From contig NZ_JACXSI010000012.1 of NCBI RefSeq assembly GCF_014712675.1, positions 1 to 64,000 of the forward strand: DNA of 64,000 nt, given 5' to 3'. Below are positions 17,176-26,280 of the stretch, one piece after another (positions within the stretch are counted from its first letter, which is position 1; the number at the start of each line of letters is the position of its first letter). This DNA is from Peribacillus faecalis (GTDB lineage Bacteria > Bacillota > Bacilli > Bacillales > DSM-1321). The notes under the pieces are model-generated. The model worked only from the letters and a program-made list of their open reading frames with translations. It was not told the origin of the DNA and ran no database searches. Made by a program: the position numbers and the translations under genes.

Positions 17176-17640
17176 CTATGCTTTTATTTTCTCTACCTTC
17201 GCTACCGTTTCAGCGACAAACTGCTGAATTGCTTCCTCATCTTCCGGCTCTGGATCAAACTCGATTCGCAGCGATTCGCCAACTGTAACACCGCCTTGAC
17301 CTTCAATCAAATCTTTAAGCAGATCCAGTGCTCCGCAAAATTCAGGGTAAGCTGTGTCACCTGATCCGAACAGCGCAAACGGATGCTTCTTCAAATCCAT
17401 TTGCTCAAGCTCATCGGTCACATCCAAGCACTCATCGGGATATTCGCCGTCACCCCATGTATACATGCCGACATATGTCAAATCATAATCCAGCAACTCA
17501 GCTGCAGAATCGACATCGACAAGATTCTTCACCTCAACCTCGTGATTTTGTTTCTTTAACTCTTCTATAATTAAATCGGCAATTGCTTCCGTATTGAATG
17601 TCATGCTTGCATAAAATACACCAATTTTCAATTTTGTCAC
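17176..17640 (-). CDS. Flavodoxin (YkuN/YkuP-like)
   Basis: A 154-residue short-chain flavodoxin, an FMN electron carrier that can replace ferredoxin when iron is scarce. The phosphate loop YASMTFNTEAIA (about 10-21), the 50s-loop tyrosine/tryptophan segment MYTWGDGEYPDE and the 90s-loop GSGDTAYPEFCGA are intact. It resembles B. subtilis YkuP in the GSGDTAY..FCGA stretch. A promoter with an embedded Fur-like box lies upstream, which fits iron-starvation induction. Monocistronic with its own terminator. Confidence 0.9.
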   Translation of the reverse strand: MTKLKIGVFYASMTFNTEAIADLIIEELKKQNHEVEVKNLVDVDSAAELLDYDLTYVGMYTWGDGEYPDECLDVTDELEQMDLKKHPFALFGSGDTAYPEFCGALDLLKDLIEGQGGVTVGESLRIEFDPEPEDEEAIQQFVAETVAKVEKIKA

Positions 17641-17697
17641 TCCTATTAATGTGATACCGTTACAAATAACTTTGCCCCGTTACACAAGCTTATTTTT

Positions 17698-17727
17698 ATA
17701 CTAATTGATAATGATTCTCTATGTCAA
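17698..17727 (-). promoter_or_regulatory. Flavodoxin promoter with overlapping Fur box
   Basis: On the minus strand TTGACA (17727-17722), an 18-base spacer and TAGTAT (17703-17698). The spacer contains a Fur-like box, TGATAATGATTCTCT in plus orientation (17706-17720), matching 12-13 positions of the 7-1-7 consensus. Fur bound here would cover the promoter. Confidence 0.75.
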
Positions 17728-18012
17728 TTATAGTTTTTGCCAATTTCACAGTTTCAGATTAATATCTAAGCTGAATTTATTTTCAATAAACCTCTGAAGA
17801 ATACTTTTAGGAAATTCAAGACTTAAATAAGCTTTATTTTTCTAGTATAATAAATACATGTTTTATGAGTGAACGTTCTTTCCCGACAAACCCACTCATA
17901 TTCAGTAATATCAGGTACTATAATATAGCAATGCATCTTCACTTTTTAGATGTAAAGAAAAAAGTACCATACGCATCACCGAAATTTTTCTAACATAATA
18001 AAAGGAGTAGAG
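17728..18012. other. AT-rich intergenic region
   Basis: Upstream region of the 139-aa gene at 18013. Two TATAAT-like hexamers occur (about 17845 and 17921) without good -35 partners. No gene or repeat recognised. Confidence 0.4.
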
Positions 18013-18432
18013 ATGCAAATGACAACAAACACTAATCAATCAGCTTTAGCTTATGTTCGCGTAGTAGTAGGAAATGAAGGTAAAGTTGTTCACATTTGTC
18101 CAAATACGTTGTACCACCCAAGTTTAGAAGAAAAAACAGAACTTCAACATATTTTAGATAATGGCGCTCTGCAGCAATTAGATCCAAAATATAATGATGT
18201 TCAAGTGCTTGTTTTGTTCCAGAAAGATAAAGAACAGCCTGGAATCCAAATCGTGAATACAATTCTAGTGCAAGAAGGCTTCAAAGAATTCTGGCGCGAG
18301 CGCATCACTCAAAAATTAGAAGGCAGCTCAAACTCTCTTCGCGATGAAGTCTATATCAATGACCGAATCAACCATTGGGAAGAATGCTATAACGAAAACT
18401 TTGTTCCGACAAGAAAAATCTCAAACCTATAA
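18013..18432 (+). CDS. Hypothetical protein (139 aa)
   Basis: I do not recognise this family. It is a soluble 139-residue protein with no signal peptide or membrane segment. It begins MQMTTNTNQSALAYVRVVV and has a central hydrophobic VQVLVLFQKD strand and a charged, helical C-terminal half. AAAGGAG lies at good distance from the ATG at 18013; an ATG at 18019 is an alternative. A strong terminator follows, so it is a monocistronic real gene. It stands immediately upstream of the second clpE, but a terminator and a separate CtsR promoter intervene. Confidence 0.75.
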   Translation: MQMTTNTNQSALAYVRVVVGNEGKVVHICPNTLYHPSLEEKTELQHILDNGALQQLDPKYNDVQVLVLFQKDKEQPGIQIVNTILVQEGFKEFWRERITQKLEGSSNSLRDEVYINDRINHWEECYNENFVPTRKISNL

Positions 18433-18455
18433 GAATTGAAAAATTTGTTTAACAA

Positions 18456-18493
18456 AAAGAAACCATCAGAGATTCTCTGTTGGTTTCTTTTTG
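18456..18493 (+). terminator. Terminator of the 139-aa gene
   Basis: AAAGAAACCA-TCA-GAGA / TCTC-TGT-TGGTTTCTTT stem followed by TTTTG. Confidence 0.85.
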
Positions 18494-18532
18494 TATTAAT
18501 GGCGAATCTAATAACCCTACAAGGCAAATAAC

Positions 18533-18586
18533 TTGAAAGGCAAAATAAGCGATTTTATAATATAATTAAGGTCAAATATAGTCAAA
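18533..18586 (+). promoter_or_regulatory. clpE copy 2 promoter with one CtsR operator
   Basis: TTGAAA (18533-18538), 17-base spacer, TATAAT (18556-18561), and a single CtsR operator GGTCAAA-TAT-AGTCAAA (18570-18586) over the transcription start. The operator is identical to the downstream operator of clpE copy 1. The spacer operator of copy 1 is absent; the equivalent position reads GGCAAAATAAG. Confidence 0.9.
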
Positions 18587-18625
18587 ATTTACTAGTTATT
18601 TGCACATCCAAGGAGGCGTCATTTT

Positions 18626-20782
18626 ATGTTATGCGAGAAATGTGAAAAGAGCCCTGCGAATATCCAGTTGCAGCTTAACGTTGATGGTAAATTAGAAAAG
18701 CACTACTTATGTTCATCCTGCTATAAAGAAGAACAAAAGAAACTTGGAAGCCTACCTACTGTCGGAAGCAAGCATTTCGGCTTCGATCCGTTCATGGCAG
18801 AATCTTTTTTTGACGAAGCTGAAGAGAAAAAAGCGAGCGTCAATGATAAACAACAAATTCCGATCAAACATAATGAAAAAAAAGCTTCTAGTAGCAAAAG
18901 CTTGCTCGACCAATTCGGTCGCAATCTGACTAACAATGCAAAAGCAGGACTGATTGACCCCGTAATCGGACGTGAAAAAGAAGTACGACGTGTAATAGAA
19001 ATTTTAAATAGAAGAACAAAAAACAACCCGGTATTAATTGGGGAGGCCGGTGTCGGTAAAACAGCGATTGCTGAAGGTTTAGCAATCAAAATTGTCGAAC
19101 ACGGCGTTCCAAGCAAGCTACAAGCAAAAGAAGTATACTTACTTGACGTTGCCTCCCTCGTATCCAATACTGGGATTCGCGGTCAATTCGAGGACCGTAT
19201 GAAAAAACTAATCGCTGAACTGCAAGCGCGTAAAAACGTGATTTTGTTCATAGATGAAATTCATCAGTTAGTCGGTGCTGGCGGCGGCGACAACTCAATG
19301 GACGCCGGAAACATCTTGAAACCGGCATTAGCACGTGGCGAGTTGCAGCTTATCGGGGCGACAACACTTGCCGAATACCGTCTCATCGAACATGACGGAG
19401 CACTCGAACGACGCTTCCAGCCTGTTATCGTCAACGAGCCGTCTGTTGAGGAATCAATTGAAATTTTAGTGGGGCTGAAAGAACGCTACGAATCATTCCA
19501 TAGCGTCACTTACACAGATGAAGCGATTGTCGCTGCTGTTGAATTATCCCATCGTTATATCCATGAACGCTTCTTGCCTGACAAAGCGATTGACTTAATG
19601 GACGAAGCAGGTTCGAAATTGAACTTAACAATTGAAACAGCTGATGATGAAGAACTACAAAAACAGCTGACAGCTATTCATCATGAAAAAGAAGAAGCTC
19701 TGAAAACCGAAAACTATGAAAAAGCAGCTAAGCTGCGCGATAAAGAAGAAAAACTTGAAAAAGCACTAGAAAGTGGCTCACGCGATTTATCGCCAGTCGT
19801 AACGGTTGAACATATTCAAGAAATCGTTGCCGAAAAAACCGGCATCCCGGTCGGTAAAATGGAAGAAAACGAAGTTACGAAAATGCAAAACTTGCAAGCC
19901 GAGCTTGAGAAAAAAGTCATCGGACAAGATGAAGCCGTGCAAAAAGTCGCCAAAGCGATCCGCAGAAGTCGTGCCGGCATGAAAGCGAAAAAACGCCCAA
20001 TCGGTTCGTTCCTATTCGTCGGACCAACAGGTGTTGGTAAAACTGAATTGACAAAAGCTTTGGCAGAAGAATTATTTGGAACAAGAGAATCGATGATCCG
20101 TTTGGATATGAGTGAATATATGGAACCGCACAGCGTATCGAAATTGATTGGCTCCCCTCCTGGCTATGTCGGCCATGAAGAAGCCGGACAATTGACCGAA
20201 AAAGTGCGCCGCAGTCCGTACAGCATTGTACTGCTTGATGAAATCGAGAAAGCGCATCCGGACGTTATGCATATGTTCCTGCAAATTCTTGAAGATGGCC
20301 GTCTGACTGACAGCCAAGGCCGAACAATCAGTTTCACCGAAACAGTCATCATTATGACGAGCAACGCCGGTGTCGGCGATAAACGTAAAGCAGTCGGATT
20401 CAGCAGTCACGATACGGATGAAGAATCAAGCATCATCCAATCTTTAAGCAGCTACTTCAAACCTGAATTCTTGAACCGCTTCGACAGCATCATTGAATTC
20501 AATAGTCTGACAAAGAAAAATCTCGTACACATCGTCGACATTATGCTTGAAGAACTATACGATATGCTCGGAGCAGAAGGCGTTCATATCGAAGTAACCG
20601 AAGACGCAAAAGGCAAATTGGCCGAACTCGGCTACAATCCTACATTCGGCGCAAGACCACTGCGTAGAGCCATCCAAGACCATTTAGAAGACAAAATCGC
20701 CGACCATCTTTACACTGAACCGGAACAAAAAAATCTGATGGCGATTTTAGAAGGAAAAACAATTAAAATTGTCAGTAAATAA
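18626..20782 (+). CDS. clpE: ATP-dependent Clp protease ATP-binding subunit ClpE (copy 2)
   Basis: A second, diverged ClpE of 718 aa. It keeps the zinc finger cysteines 3, 6, 29 and 32, Walker A motifs GEAGVGKT and GPTGVGKT, the UVR-like segment and the C-terminal D2 small domain. The main difference from copy 1 is the linker after the zinc finger. Copy 1 has a Gly/Pro/Gln-rich stretch, whereas copy 2 has an acidic and Lys-rich one ([19 protein letters not shown]). Start follows AAGGAGGCGTC. Both copies are CtsR-controlled, so this is a functional duplication; the differing linker and operator number suggest divergence in substrate choice or induction. Confidence 0.95.
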   Translation: MLCEKCEKSPANIQLQLNVDGKLEKHYLCSSCYKEEQKKLGSLPTVGSKHFGFDPFMAESFFDEAEEKKASVNDKQQIPIKHNEKKASSSKSLLDQFGRNLTNNAKAGLIDPVIGREKEVRRVIEILNRRTKNNPVLIGEAGVGKTAIAEGLAIKIVEHGVPSKLQAKEVYLLDVASLVSNTGIRGQFEDRMKKLIAELQARKNVILFIDEIHQLVGAGGGDNSMDAGNILKPALARGELQLIGATTLAEYRLIEHDGALERRFQPVIVNEPSVEESIEILVGLKERYESFHSVTYTDEAIVAAVELSHRYIHERFLPDKAIDLMDEAGSKLNLTIETADDEELQKQLTAIHHEKEEALKTENYEKAAKLRDKEEKLEKALESGSRDLSPVVTVEHIQEIVAEKTGIPVGKMEENEVTKMQNLQAELEKKVIGQDEAVQKVAKAIRRSRAGMKAKKRPIGSFLFVGPTGVGKTELTKALAEELFGTRESMIRLDMSEYMEPHSVSKLIGSPPGYVGHEEAGQLTEKVRRSPYSIVLLDEIEKAHPDVMHMFLQILEDGRLTDSQGRTISFTETVIIMTSNAGVGDKRKAVGFSSHDTDEESSIIQSLSSYFKPEFLNRFDSIIEFNSLTKKNLVHIVDIMLEELYDMLGAEGVHIEVTEDAKGKLAELGYNPTFGARPLRRAIQDHLEDKIADHLYTEPEQKNLMAILEGKTIKIVSK

Positions 20783-20787
20783 TCATG

Positions 20788-20816
20788 AAGGGCCTCTCAC
20801 GCTAGAGGTCCTTTTT
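20788..20816 (+). terminator. Terminator of clpE copy 2
   Basis: AGGGCCTCT / AGAGGTCCT stem followed by TTTT. Confidence 0.85.
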
Positions 20817-20828
20817 CTGTCTATATAA

Positions 20829-21019
20829 CGCTTAAGTTTCAGGTTCTTGAATATGATGATACTGTTAACATCTTACAAGCCTCTTTTGCCTGCTTGGATT
20901 TATTGGCTTTATTGAAGGTTCAGCTTATTTTTCAATTAGGTATGACCTTTACTATCACAATCGGAACCACCTTTACTGCCCTTATATTTAAAAGAAATCC
21001 TGAAAAAGTCAACATTTAA
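20829..21019 (+). pseudogene. Possible decayed membrane-protein fragment
   Basis: About 190 bases encode hydrophobic peptides in more than one frame, none with a start and ribosome binding site. One frame reads LFCLLGFIGFIEGSAYFS, which resembles the end of TM2-type small membrane proteins; another stays open to a stop at 21019. It sits between a terminator and another strong terminator, as a former gene would. Weak evidence; it could equally be non-coding. Confidence 0.25.
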
Positions 21020-21060
21020 AGCCCTATTCAGCAATTTTCCGCTGCGTAGGGCTTTATTTT
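21018..21060 (+). terminator. Strong terminator hairpin
   Basis: AAAGCCCTA-TT-CAGC / GCTG-CG-TAGGGCTTT followed by ATTTTA. No intact gene lies upstream after the clpE terminator, which suggests a lost gene. Confidence 0.75.
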
Positions 21061-21093
21061 ACGAAAGGCCACTTTTATTTGCATGTTTAACCA

Positions 21094-21259
21094 AGTAACC
21101 GGCAATGCTTCCAGACATAATTCAGCTGCTTTTCAACGGAATTCTTCCAAATTTACGATTAATTCGTCCGACCATCTTAACATTTCTTCCACTTTCTCCA
21201 ACTATTCTTCCGCTTTTAAAATTAATTCTTCCCAATCTGCAATTAATTCGTCCACATTA
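21094..21259 (+). repeat. 21-bp tandem array, AATTCNTCC family, copy 2
   Basis: Leader AAGTAACCGGCAATGCTTCC, then about seven units near 21 bp (ATTCTTCC, AATTCGTCCGACC and similar cores). The plus-strand frame 21083-21349 translates it as NSS-x-F-x-I heptads but has no ribosome binding site. Confidence 0.8.
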
Positions 21260-21352
21260 GTCGGCGCATACAATCATCCCTTAACGTCCGGCAACGACAC
21301 GACCTCCCAGCCCTACTATTTCCCTATTTATCTTCAAAACTCTGCATAAACT

Positions 21353-21389
21353 TTGCATCCAGAAATTAAATCGTGTACGATTCAATTAA
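21353..21389 (+). promoter_or_regulatory. Peroxidase promoter with OhrR-like operator
   Basis: TTGCAT (21353-21358), 17-base spacer, TACGAT (21376-21381). The palindrome ATCGTGTACGAT (21370-21381) overlaps the -10 element and has AT-rich flanks (TTAA..TTCAATTAA). The same 12-mer stands at 37721-37732 beside an ohrR-type gene. It resembles the remembered B. subtilis OhrR operator core ATTGTATACAAT with G/A changes. Confidence 0.6.
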
Positions 21390-21409
21390 GAAACAAAGGG
21401 GGTTTTTAT

Positions 21410-21889
21410 ATGGAAACAGTTTATGACTTTCAAGTAAAAAAGCCGAACGGCACAACGCAATCTCTTCAGGACTATAAAGGCAAAACATTGCTCATCGTCA
21501 ACACGGCGAGCAAATGCGGTCTGACGCCACAATTCGAGGGACTGCAAAAACTATACGACAAGTATAACGAGAAGGGTCTGATAATACTCGGCTTTCCTTG
21601 CGATCAGTTCAACAATCAAGAGTTTGATAATATCGAAGAAACGACGCAATTTTGCCAGCTCAACTATGGTGTTACCTTTCCGATGTTTGCCAAAATTGAT
21701 GTAAACGGCGACAATGCCGATCCGCTCTTCAAATTCTTAAAGCAGCAGAAAAAAGGATTGCTCTCGAAAAATATTAAATGGAATTTCACGAAGTTTCTTG
21801 TCGACAGCAATGGTCAAGTCATTGAGCGATATGCCCCGACTACTGAACCCGCAAAAATTGAAGCTGATCTGCAAAAACTGCTCTCTTAA
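21410..21889 (+). CDS. bsaA: Glutathione peroxidase-family thiol peroxidase (BsaA-like)
   Basis: A 159-residue member of the glutathione peroxidase fold. The catalytic site [11 protein letters not shown] holds a Cys (about residue 36) in place of selenocysteine, as in Firmicutes, and the [10 protein letters not shown] segment carries the resolving Cys and catalytic Gln. The WNFTKFLVD segment near residue 125 provides the conserved Trp and Asn. Such enzymes mostly use thioredoxin to reduce organic and hydrogen peroxide. The ATG at 21410 follows AAAGGGGG; the upstream in-frame ATG at 21353 lies in the promoter. Control by an OhrR-like repressor is inferred from the operator. Confidence 0.9.
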   Translation: METVYDFQVKKPNGTTQSLQDYKGKTLLIVNTASKCGLTPQFEGLQKLYDKYNEKGLIILGFPCDQFNNQEFDNIEETTQFCQLNYGVTFPMFAKIDVNGDNADPLFKFLKQQKKGLLSKNIKWNFTKFLVDSNGQVIERYAPTTEPAKIEADLQKLLS

Positions 21890-21900
21890 GGCATAAAAAC

Positions 21901-21943
21901 AAGCTCTGTCCAGCCATCTACTTGCTGAACAGAGCTCATTTTG
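21901..21943 (+). terminator. Terminator of the peroxidase gene
   Basis: AGCTCTGT-C-CAGC / GCTG-A-ACAGAGCT stem followed by CATTTT. Confidence 0.8.
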
Positions 21944-22010
21944 TGAGGAGCCAACGACAATCGGTCCAACCCACAACTTATTGAACAAAAGCCACTTTTA
22001 CTATAAACCT

Positions 22011-22053
22011 TAAATTGGCGACTACGTCGAATCTTCCACCTTGTTGCCAATTT
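22011..22053. repeat. Inverted repeat of unknown role
   Basis: TAAATTGGC and GCCAATTTA, 9-bp arms 25 bases apart, in the gap between the peroxidase terminator and the tandem array. No T-run or gene association. Confidence 0.35.
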
Positions 22054-22098
22054 ATATACTTATATAGTACAAGCTTACCGTTCCAAGAACGCCAAACC

Positions 22099-22275
22099 AG
22101 TAACCGGCCTTTCGTTCACTATGGCTTATCACCGGAATTCGTCCGCTTTTACCATTAATTCATCCACTTTTCATCAGAATTCTTCCACATTTACCATTAA
22201 TTCGTCCGACTTTGCACTAATTCATCCAAATTCGAAATTAATTCTTCCACATTTGAAAATAATTCGTCCGCTGCC
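22099..22275 (+). repeat. 21-bp tandem array, AATTCNTCC family, copy 3
   Basis: Leader GTAACCGGCCTTTCGTTCAC identical to that of the 16931 copy, then six to seven units close to 21 bp: AATTCGTCCGCTTTTACCATT, AATTCATCCACTTTTCATCAG and similar. It abuts the 3' end of oppF. The frame 22121-22351 lacks a ribosome binding site. Confidence 0.85.
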
Positions 22276-22313
22276 GACCAAACCAAAACAGCCCAAGCCC
22301 TGTCTTCCCCACC

Positions 22314-23303
22314 TTAATACAAATGGCACGCCACAAAATGGTTCGGCTTGACTTCCTGCCACTCTGGAGCCACTGTCGAGCAAATCTCGAGCGCTTTCGG
22401 ACAGCGCGTGCAGAAGACGCATCCGCTCGGCGGGTTGATTGGACTTGGCACATCGCCTTTTAGCACAATTCGTTCCCTCTTGACGGTCGGGTCAGGAATC
22501 GGCACCGCCGACAGCAGTGCCTGCGAGTATGGATGCAGCGGATTGTTGGATAATTCTTCGCTATCCGCCAGTTCCATCATTTTCCCTAAATACATGACAA
22601 GAATACGATCCGATATGTATTTGACCATCGACAAATCATGGGCAATGAATAAATATGTCAGATCCAATTTATTTTGCAGTTCCTTCAATAAATTAACGAT
22701 TTGTGCCTGAATTGAAACGTCCAATGCTGAGATTGGCTCATCGCAGACGATAAACTTCGGATTCAATGCAAGAGCGCGCGCTATCCCGATACGCTGGCGC
22801 TGTCCGCCGGAAAACTCGTGGGGGAAGCGATTCATATGGTCTGTACGCAAGCCGACAATATTGAGCAGTTCCTGCACTCTCTCTGTCTTTGCCTTCCCCT
22901 TCATCAAACCATTGATTGTGAGCGGCTCAGCAATGATATCACCTACCGTCATTCTCGGATTCAACGAAGCATACGGATCTTGAAAAATAAACTGGATATC
23001 TTTTCTGATGTCCTGCATTTTCCGCTCCGAGTATCTGTATATATTTTTCCCTTCAAACAATACTTCACCGTCAGTCGGTTCGTGAAGGCGAATAATCGTC
23101 TTGCCGGCGGTCGATTTGCCGCAGCCCGATTCGCCGACAAGTCCGACTGTTTCCCCTTCATATATATTTAAATTCAGTCCGTCCACTGCTTTTAAATCTA
23201 CGCCACCGACAGGAAAATATTTTTTCAGATTTTTAATTTGCACGAGGGGTATTTTCTGGTTCGATACTAATTCTTGCTTATTGCTGCTAGCGGTTTTCAT
23301 CAT
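22314..23303 (-). CDS. oppF: Oligopeptide ABC transporter ATPase OppF
   Basis: A 329-residue ATPase of the peptide/nickel importer family. Walker A GESGCGKST, signature FSGGQRQRIGI and Walker B FIVCDEP are intact. The C-terminal oligopeptide-transporter extension has the cysteine cluster GCVFCTRCPKALEIC, which in this family can hold an iron-sulfur cluster. Last gene of the opp operon; GGGGGAG precedes the start, 10 bases after oppD. No clear terminator follows; a 21-bp tandem array begins 38 bases downstream. Confidence 0.93.
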   Translation of the reverse strand: MMKTASSNKQELVSNQKIPLVQIKNLKKYFPVGGVDLKAVDGLNLNIYEGETVGLVGESGCGKSTAGKTIIRLHEPTDGEVLFEGKNIYRYSERKMQDIRKDIQFIFQDPYASLNPRMTVGDIIAEPLTINGLMKGKAKTERVQELLNIVGLRTDHMNRFPHEFSGGQRQRIGIARALALNPKFIVCDEPISALDVSIQAQIVNLLKELQNKLDLTYLFIAHDLSMVKYISDRILVMYLGKMMELADSEELSNNPLHPYSQALLSAVPIPDPTVKRERIVLKGDVPSPINPPSGCVFCTRCPKALEICSTVAPEWQEVKPNHFVACHLY

Positions 23304-23315
23304 TCATCTCCCCCT

Positions 23316-24320
23316 TCATGATTTTATAATTGGCTTCCGAGCTTTTGCCATCGGATGGTTTAGCCAGCACGCCGATGTACGGTTGTCACCGACCTTCTCC
23401 AGCTCCGGATCATAATCTTTGCAAATTCGCATAGCCCGGCTGCATCTTGAGTAAAAAGAACAACCTTTCGGAGGGGAGAATAAATCAGGAGGAGAGCCTA
23501 TAATCGGAACTAACGGAACCGTTCGATCCATATTTAGACGAGGTACAGAATTTAATAGTCCTTGCGTATACGGATGCACTGGCTTCTGGAAAATTTCCTG
23601 AACCGTGCCTGTTTCAACAATCTTGCCCGCATACATGACGACTACATAATCGCACATTTCCGCGACAACACCGAGATCATGCGTGATCAATATAATCGAT
23701 GTGTTCGATTCTTCTTGTATTTCCTTCATTAATTCTAAAATTTGCGCCTGAATGGTCACATCTAAAGCGGTTGTCGGTTCATCTGCTATGATCAGCTTCG
23801 GCTTGCACGCTAGCGCCATTGCAATCATCGCTCTTTGGCGCATGCCGCCGGAAAATTCAAACGGATATTGCTTCATGCGCTTTTCTGCTTGAGGAATCCC
23901 AACTTTAACAAGCATTTGCATCGCCCGCTCATAAGCATCTTTACGCGACATTTTCTGATGCTTCAAAATTACTTCCATGATTTGATTGCCGACCTTTGCA
24001 GAAGGATTCAAAGATGTCATCGGATCTTGAAAGATCATCGATATATCTCTCCCCCGAATTCTCTCCATCTCCCTTTCCGTTGCAGAAAACAAATTATTCC
24101 CTTGAAAAACAATGCTGCCTGAGCGGTAAATAGCCGGCGGTTGCGGGAGCAATTTCATAATACTTTTAGCGGTCACACTTTTCCCGCACCCGGATTCCCC
24201 TACAATCCCGACCGTCTGTCCCTGTTTGACCGAAAAGCTGACTCCGCGAACGGCCTGGACCAATCCGCCGTACGTTCGAAAATCAATGCTCAAATCCCTT
24301 ACTTCCAATAAGATGTTCAT
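23316..24320 (-). CDS. oppD: Oligopeptide ABC transporter ATPase OppD
   Basis: A 334-residue ATPase paired with OppF. Walker A GESGCGKSV, the Q-loop FQDPMTSLNPSAKVG, signature FSGGMRQRAMI and Walker B LIIADEPTTALDVT are typical of OppD/DppD. The C-terminal cysteines (GCSFYSRCSRAMRIC) form the family cluster motif, with Tyr at one usual Cys position. Twenty bases separate it from oppC. It forms the heterodimeric motor of the importer with OppF. Confidence 0.93.
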   Translation of the reverse strand: MNILLEVRDLSIDFRTYGGLVQAVRGVSFSVKQGQTVGIVGESGCGKSVTAKSIMKLLPQPPAIYRSGSIVFQGNNLFSATEREMERIRGRDISMIFQDPMTSLNPSAKVGNQIMEVILKHQKMSRKDAYERAMQMLVKVGIPQAEKRMKQYPFEFSGGMRQRAMIAMALACKPKLIIADEPTTALDVTIQAQILELMKEIQEESNTSIILITHDLGVVAEMCDYVVVMYAGKIVETGTVQEIFQKPVHPYTQGLLNSVPRLNMDRTVPLVPIIGSPPDLFSPPKGCSFYSRCSRAMRICKDYDPELEKVGDNRTSACWLNHPMAKARKPIIKS

Positions 24321-24340
24321 ACGCTATCCCTCATCTTCTC

Positions 24341-25270
24341 TTAATCTCTTAATTTCGGATCAAGTGCATCCTGCAATCCATCTCCAAACACGTTAAACGC
24401 AAACATCGTCAAAGATATCAAAAATGCCGGAATTGCCAGCTGATAAAAGTTGCCAATCAAAATGCTTCCCAACGCATCATTCGCCAATGAACCCCAGCTT
24501 GCATTAGGAGGCTGAACGCCAAGACCAAGGAAGCTCAATGTCGCCTCCGCAAAAATCGCAACCGGTACTGTCAGCGTCATATTGACTAAAATCGGTCCCA
24601 TTGAATTCGGCAGCAAATGCTTACGCAATGTCCACCCTGTCTTTGCTCCAGCTACTTTCGCCGCATGAACATATTCATTTTCTTTCAGCTGCAAAATTTG
24701 CCCCCTGACAAGTCGCGCCATCGGAATCCAGCCGGTAATCGTCATCGCGACAATGATTGGCCAAATACCCGGTTTCATCACAACCATCATTAAGATGACC
24801 ATCAACAAGTAAGGAATCGAGTATAAAACTTCGGCAATCCTCATCAGCACATTATCCACACGACCGCCGCGTATACCGGAAATGCCTCCATAAACGACCC
24901 CAATCGCAAAATCAATCAACGCTGCCATTACACCGATAAACAAGGAAATGCGCGCACCCTCCCAGGCACGAGTAAACAAATCGCGTCCTGACGAGTCCGT
25001 CCCGAACCAATGCTCACTATTCGGTGGCATATTCATTTTTTCATAGTTTTGTTCATAGGAGGTGAAGCCGTTTATATACGGTCCAACAATGGCCATAATC
25101 GTCAACAATACGATGATTATCAGACCCGTCATCGCCAATTTATTTTTCAGAAGCCTCCGCCATACATCCCTCCAATATGTCACCGAGGGGCGGACAATCT
25201 GTTCTGCTTCCTTAAAATTATTTTCAGCCGGTAAAAACATCTCTTCTTTAAATTCAAGTTTTGCAGACAT
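24341..25270 (-). CDS. oppC: Oligopeptide ABC transporter permease OppC
   Basis: A 309-residue permease with an N-terminal cytosolic extension, a first helix at about 45-67 and five more helices. The sequence HWFGTDSSGRDLFTRAWEGAR and the EAA loop EATLSFLGLGVQPPNASWG are hallmarks of DppC/OppC. Its ATG overlaps the oppB stop by one base, indicating coupled translation. It pairs with OppB. Confidence 0.93.
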   Translation of the reverse strand: MSAKLEFKEEMFLPAENNFKEAEQIVRPSVTYWRDVWRRLLKNKLAMTGLIIIVLLTIMAIVGPYINGFTSYEQNYEKMNMPPNSEHWFGTDSSGRDLFTRAWEGARISLFIGVMAALIDFAIGVVYGGISGIRGGRVDNVLMRIAEVLYSIPYLLMVILMMVVMKPGIWPIIVAMTITGWIPMARLVRGQILQLKENEYVHAAKVAGAKTGWTLRKHLLPNSMGPILVNMTLTVPVAIFAEATLSFLGLGVQPPNASWGSLANDALGSILIGNFYQLAIPAFLISLTMFAFNVFGDGLQDALDPKLRD

Positions 25271-26202
25271 TATTTGCCCCTCCCTCCTGACAGCTTAATT
25301 CTCGGGTCAATCAGCGTATATAAAACATCGACGATAAAAATCAAAAAGATCAATATCGCGCTATAAACAATCGTCGAACCAAGAATAACCGGGTAATCGC
25401 GGTTCAATATACTCTTCACAAACATTTCTCCCATTCCCGGAATCCCGAAAATACTTTCAACAATGAAGCTGCCTGTGACTAAATTGGCTGTCAAAATCCC
25501 CAGCATCGTCACAACCGGTAAAATCGCATTCCGAATCGCATGCTTAATAATAATTGCACTCTTTTTCAACCCTTTAGATTTTGCAGTTAAAATATAATCT
25601 TGGTTCATGACCTCAATCATACTTGTCCTCATTAACCGTGCAATATACGCAAGCGGCATCATCGCAAGCGCCATCGACGGCAGCACCGTATGCTTCCATG
25701 TCTTCCATGTCGCCACCGGAAAAATGCGCCATTCAACAGCTAAATAATTAATAAACAAAGTTGCCAAAATAAAACTCGGGACAGAAATACCGATAATTGC
25801 GATAATCATTGATATATAATCCGGCCAACGATTGCGGTAAAGCGCAGCAATTACACCTAAAATAAGTCCGAAGCAAACGGCAATCACCATTGATTGGAGA
25901 CCAAGATGAAAACTGACAGGAAGTCCCTTTTCGATATATTCATTGACCGTAATCGTTTTCGATTTTAATGAAGGCCCTAAATCAAACTGAAGTACTGACT
26001 TTAAATAGTGGAAATACTGTTCGAGCTTCGTTCCCTCCATGTTGTAATACCTCATTAAGTTCTCATACACAGCAGGTGTCAGCACACCTTCTCGTGCGAA
26101 CGGATCTCCCGGTATGCTATGCATAATCACGAATGTCAGCGTAATTGTAGCCCATAACGTAATAATCGCCCACATAAAGCGATTCAGCGTATACTTCAAC
26201 AT
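25270..26202 (-). CDS. oppB: Oligopeptide ABC transporter permease OppB
   Basis: A 310-residue permease beginning MLKYTLNRFMWAIITLWATI, the standard OppB/DppB start, with six helices. The EAA-like segment ESIFGIPGMGEMFVKSILNRDYPVI lies near the C-terminus. GAGGTGAGCAGTT is its own good ribosome binding site. Unusually, about 540 bases holding a composite repeat element separate it from oppA, so its transcription depends on readthrough or on a promoter in that gap. Confidence 0.93.
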   Translation of the reverse strand: MLKYTLNRFMWAIITLWATITLTFVIMHSIPGDPFAREGVLTPAVYENLMRYYNMEGTKLEQYFHYLKSVLQFDLGPSLKSKTITVNEYIEKGLPVSFHLGLQSMVIAVCFGLILGVIAALYRNRWPDYISMIIAIIGISVPSFILATLFINYLAVEWRIFPVATWKTWKHTVLPSMALAMMPLAYIARLMRTSMIEVMNQDYILTAKSKGLKKSAIIIKHAIRNAILPVVTMLGILTANLVTGSFIVESIFGIPGMGEMFVKSILNRDYPVILGSTIVYSAILIFLIFIVDVLYTLIDPRIKLSGGRGK

Positions 26203-26280
26203 AACTGCTCACCTCAGTTCCTCTTTTGCATGCTGTTCTTTATTCGAAAATGTGGCATGCCCAACAAGGACATACCACTT

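Noticed and set aside
22121-22351. Protein-coding frame with NSS-x-F heptads
   Set aside because: The frame follows the 21-bp repeat period and has no ribosome binding site; the same is true for the frame at 21083-21349.
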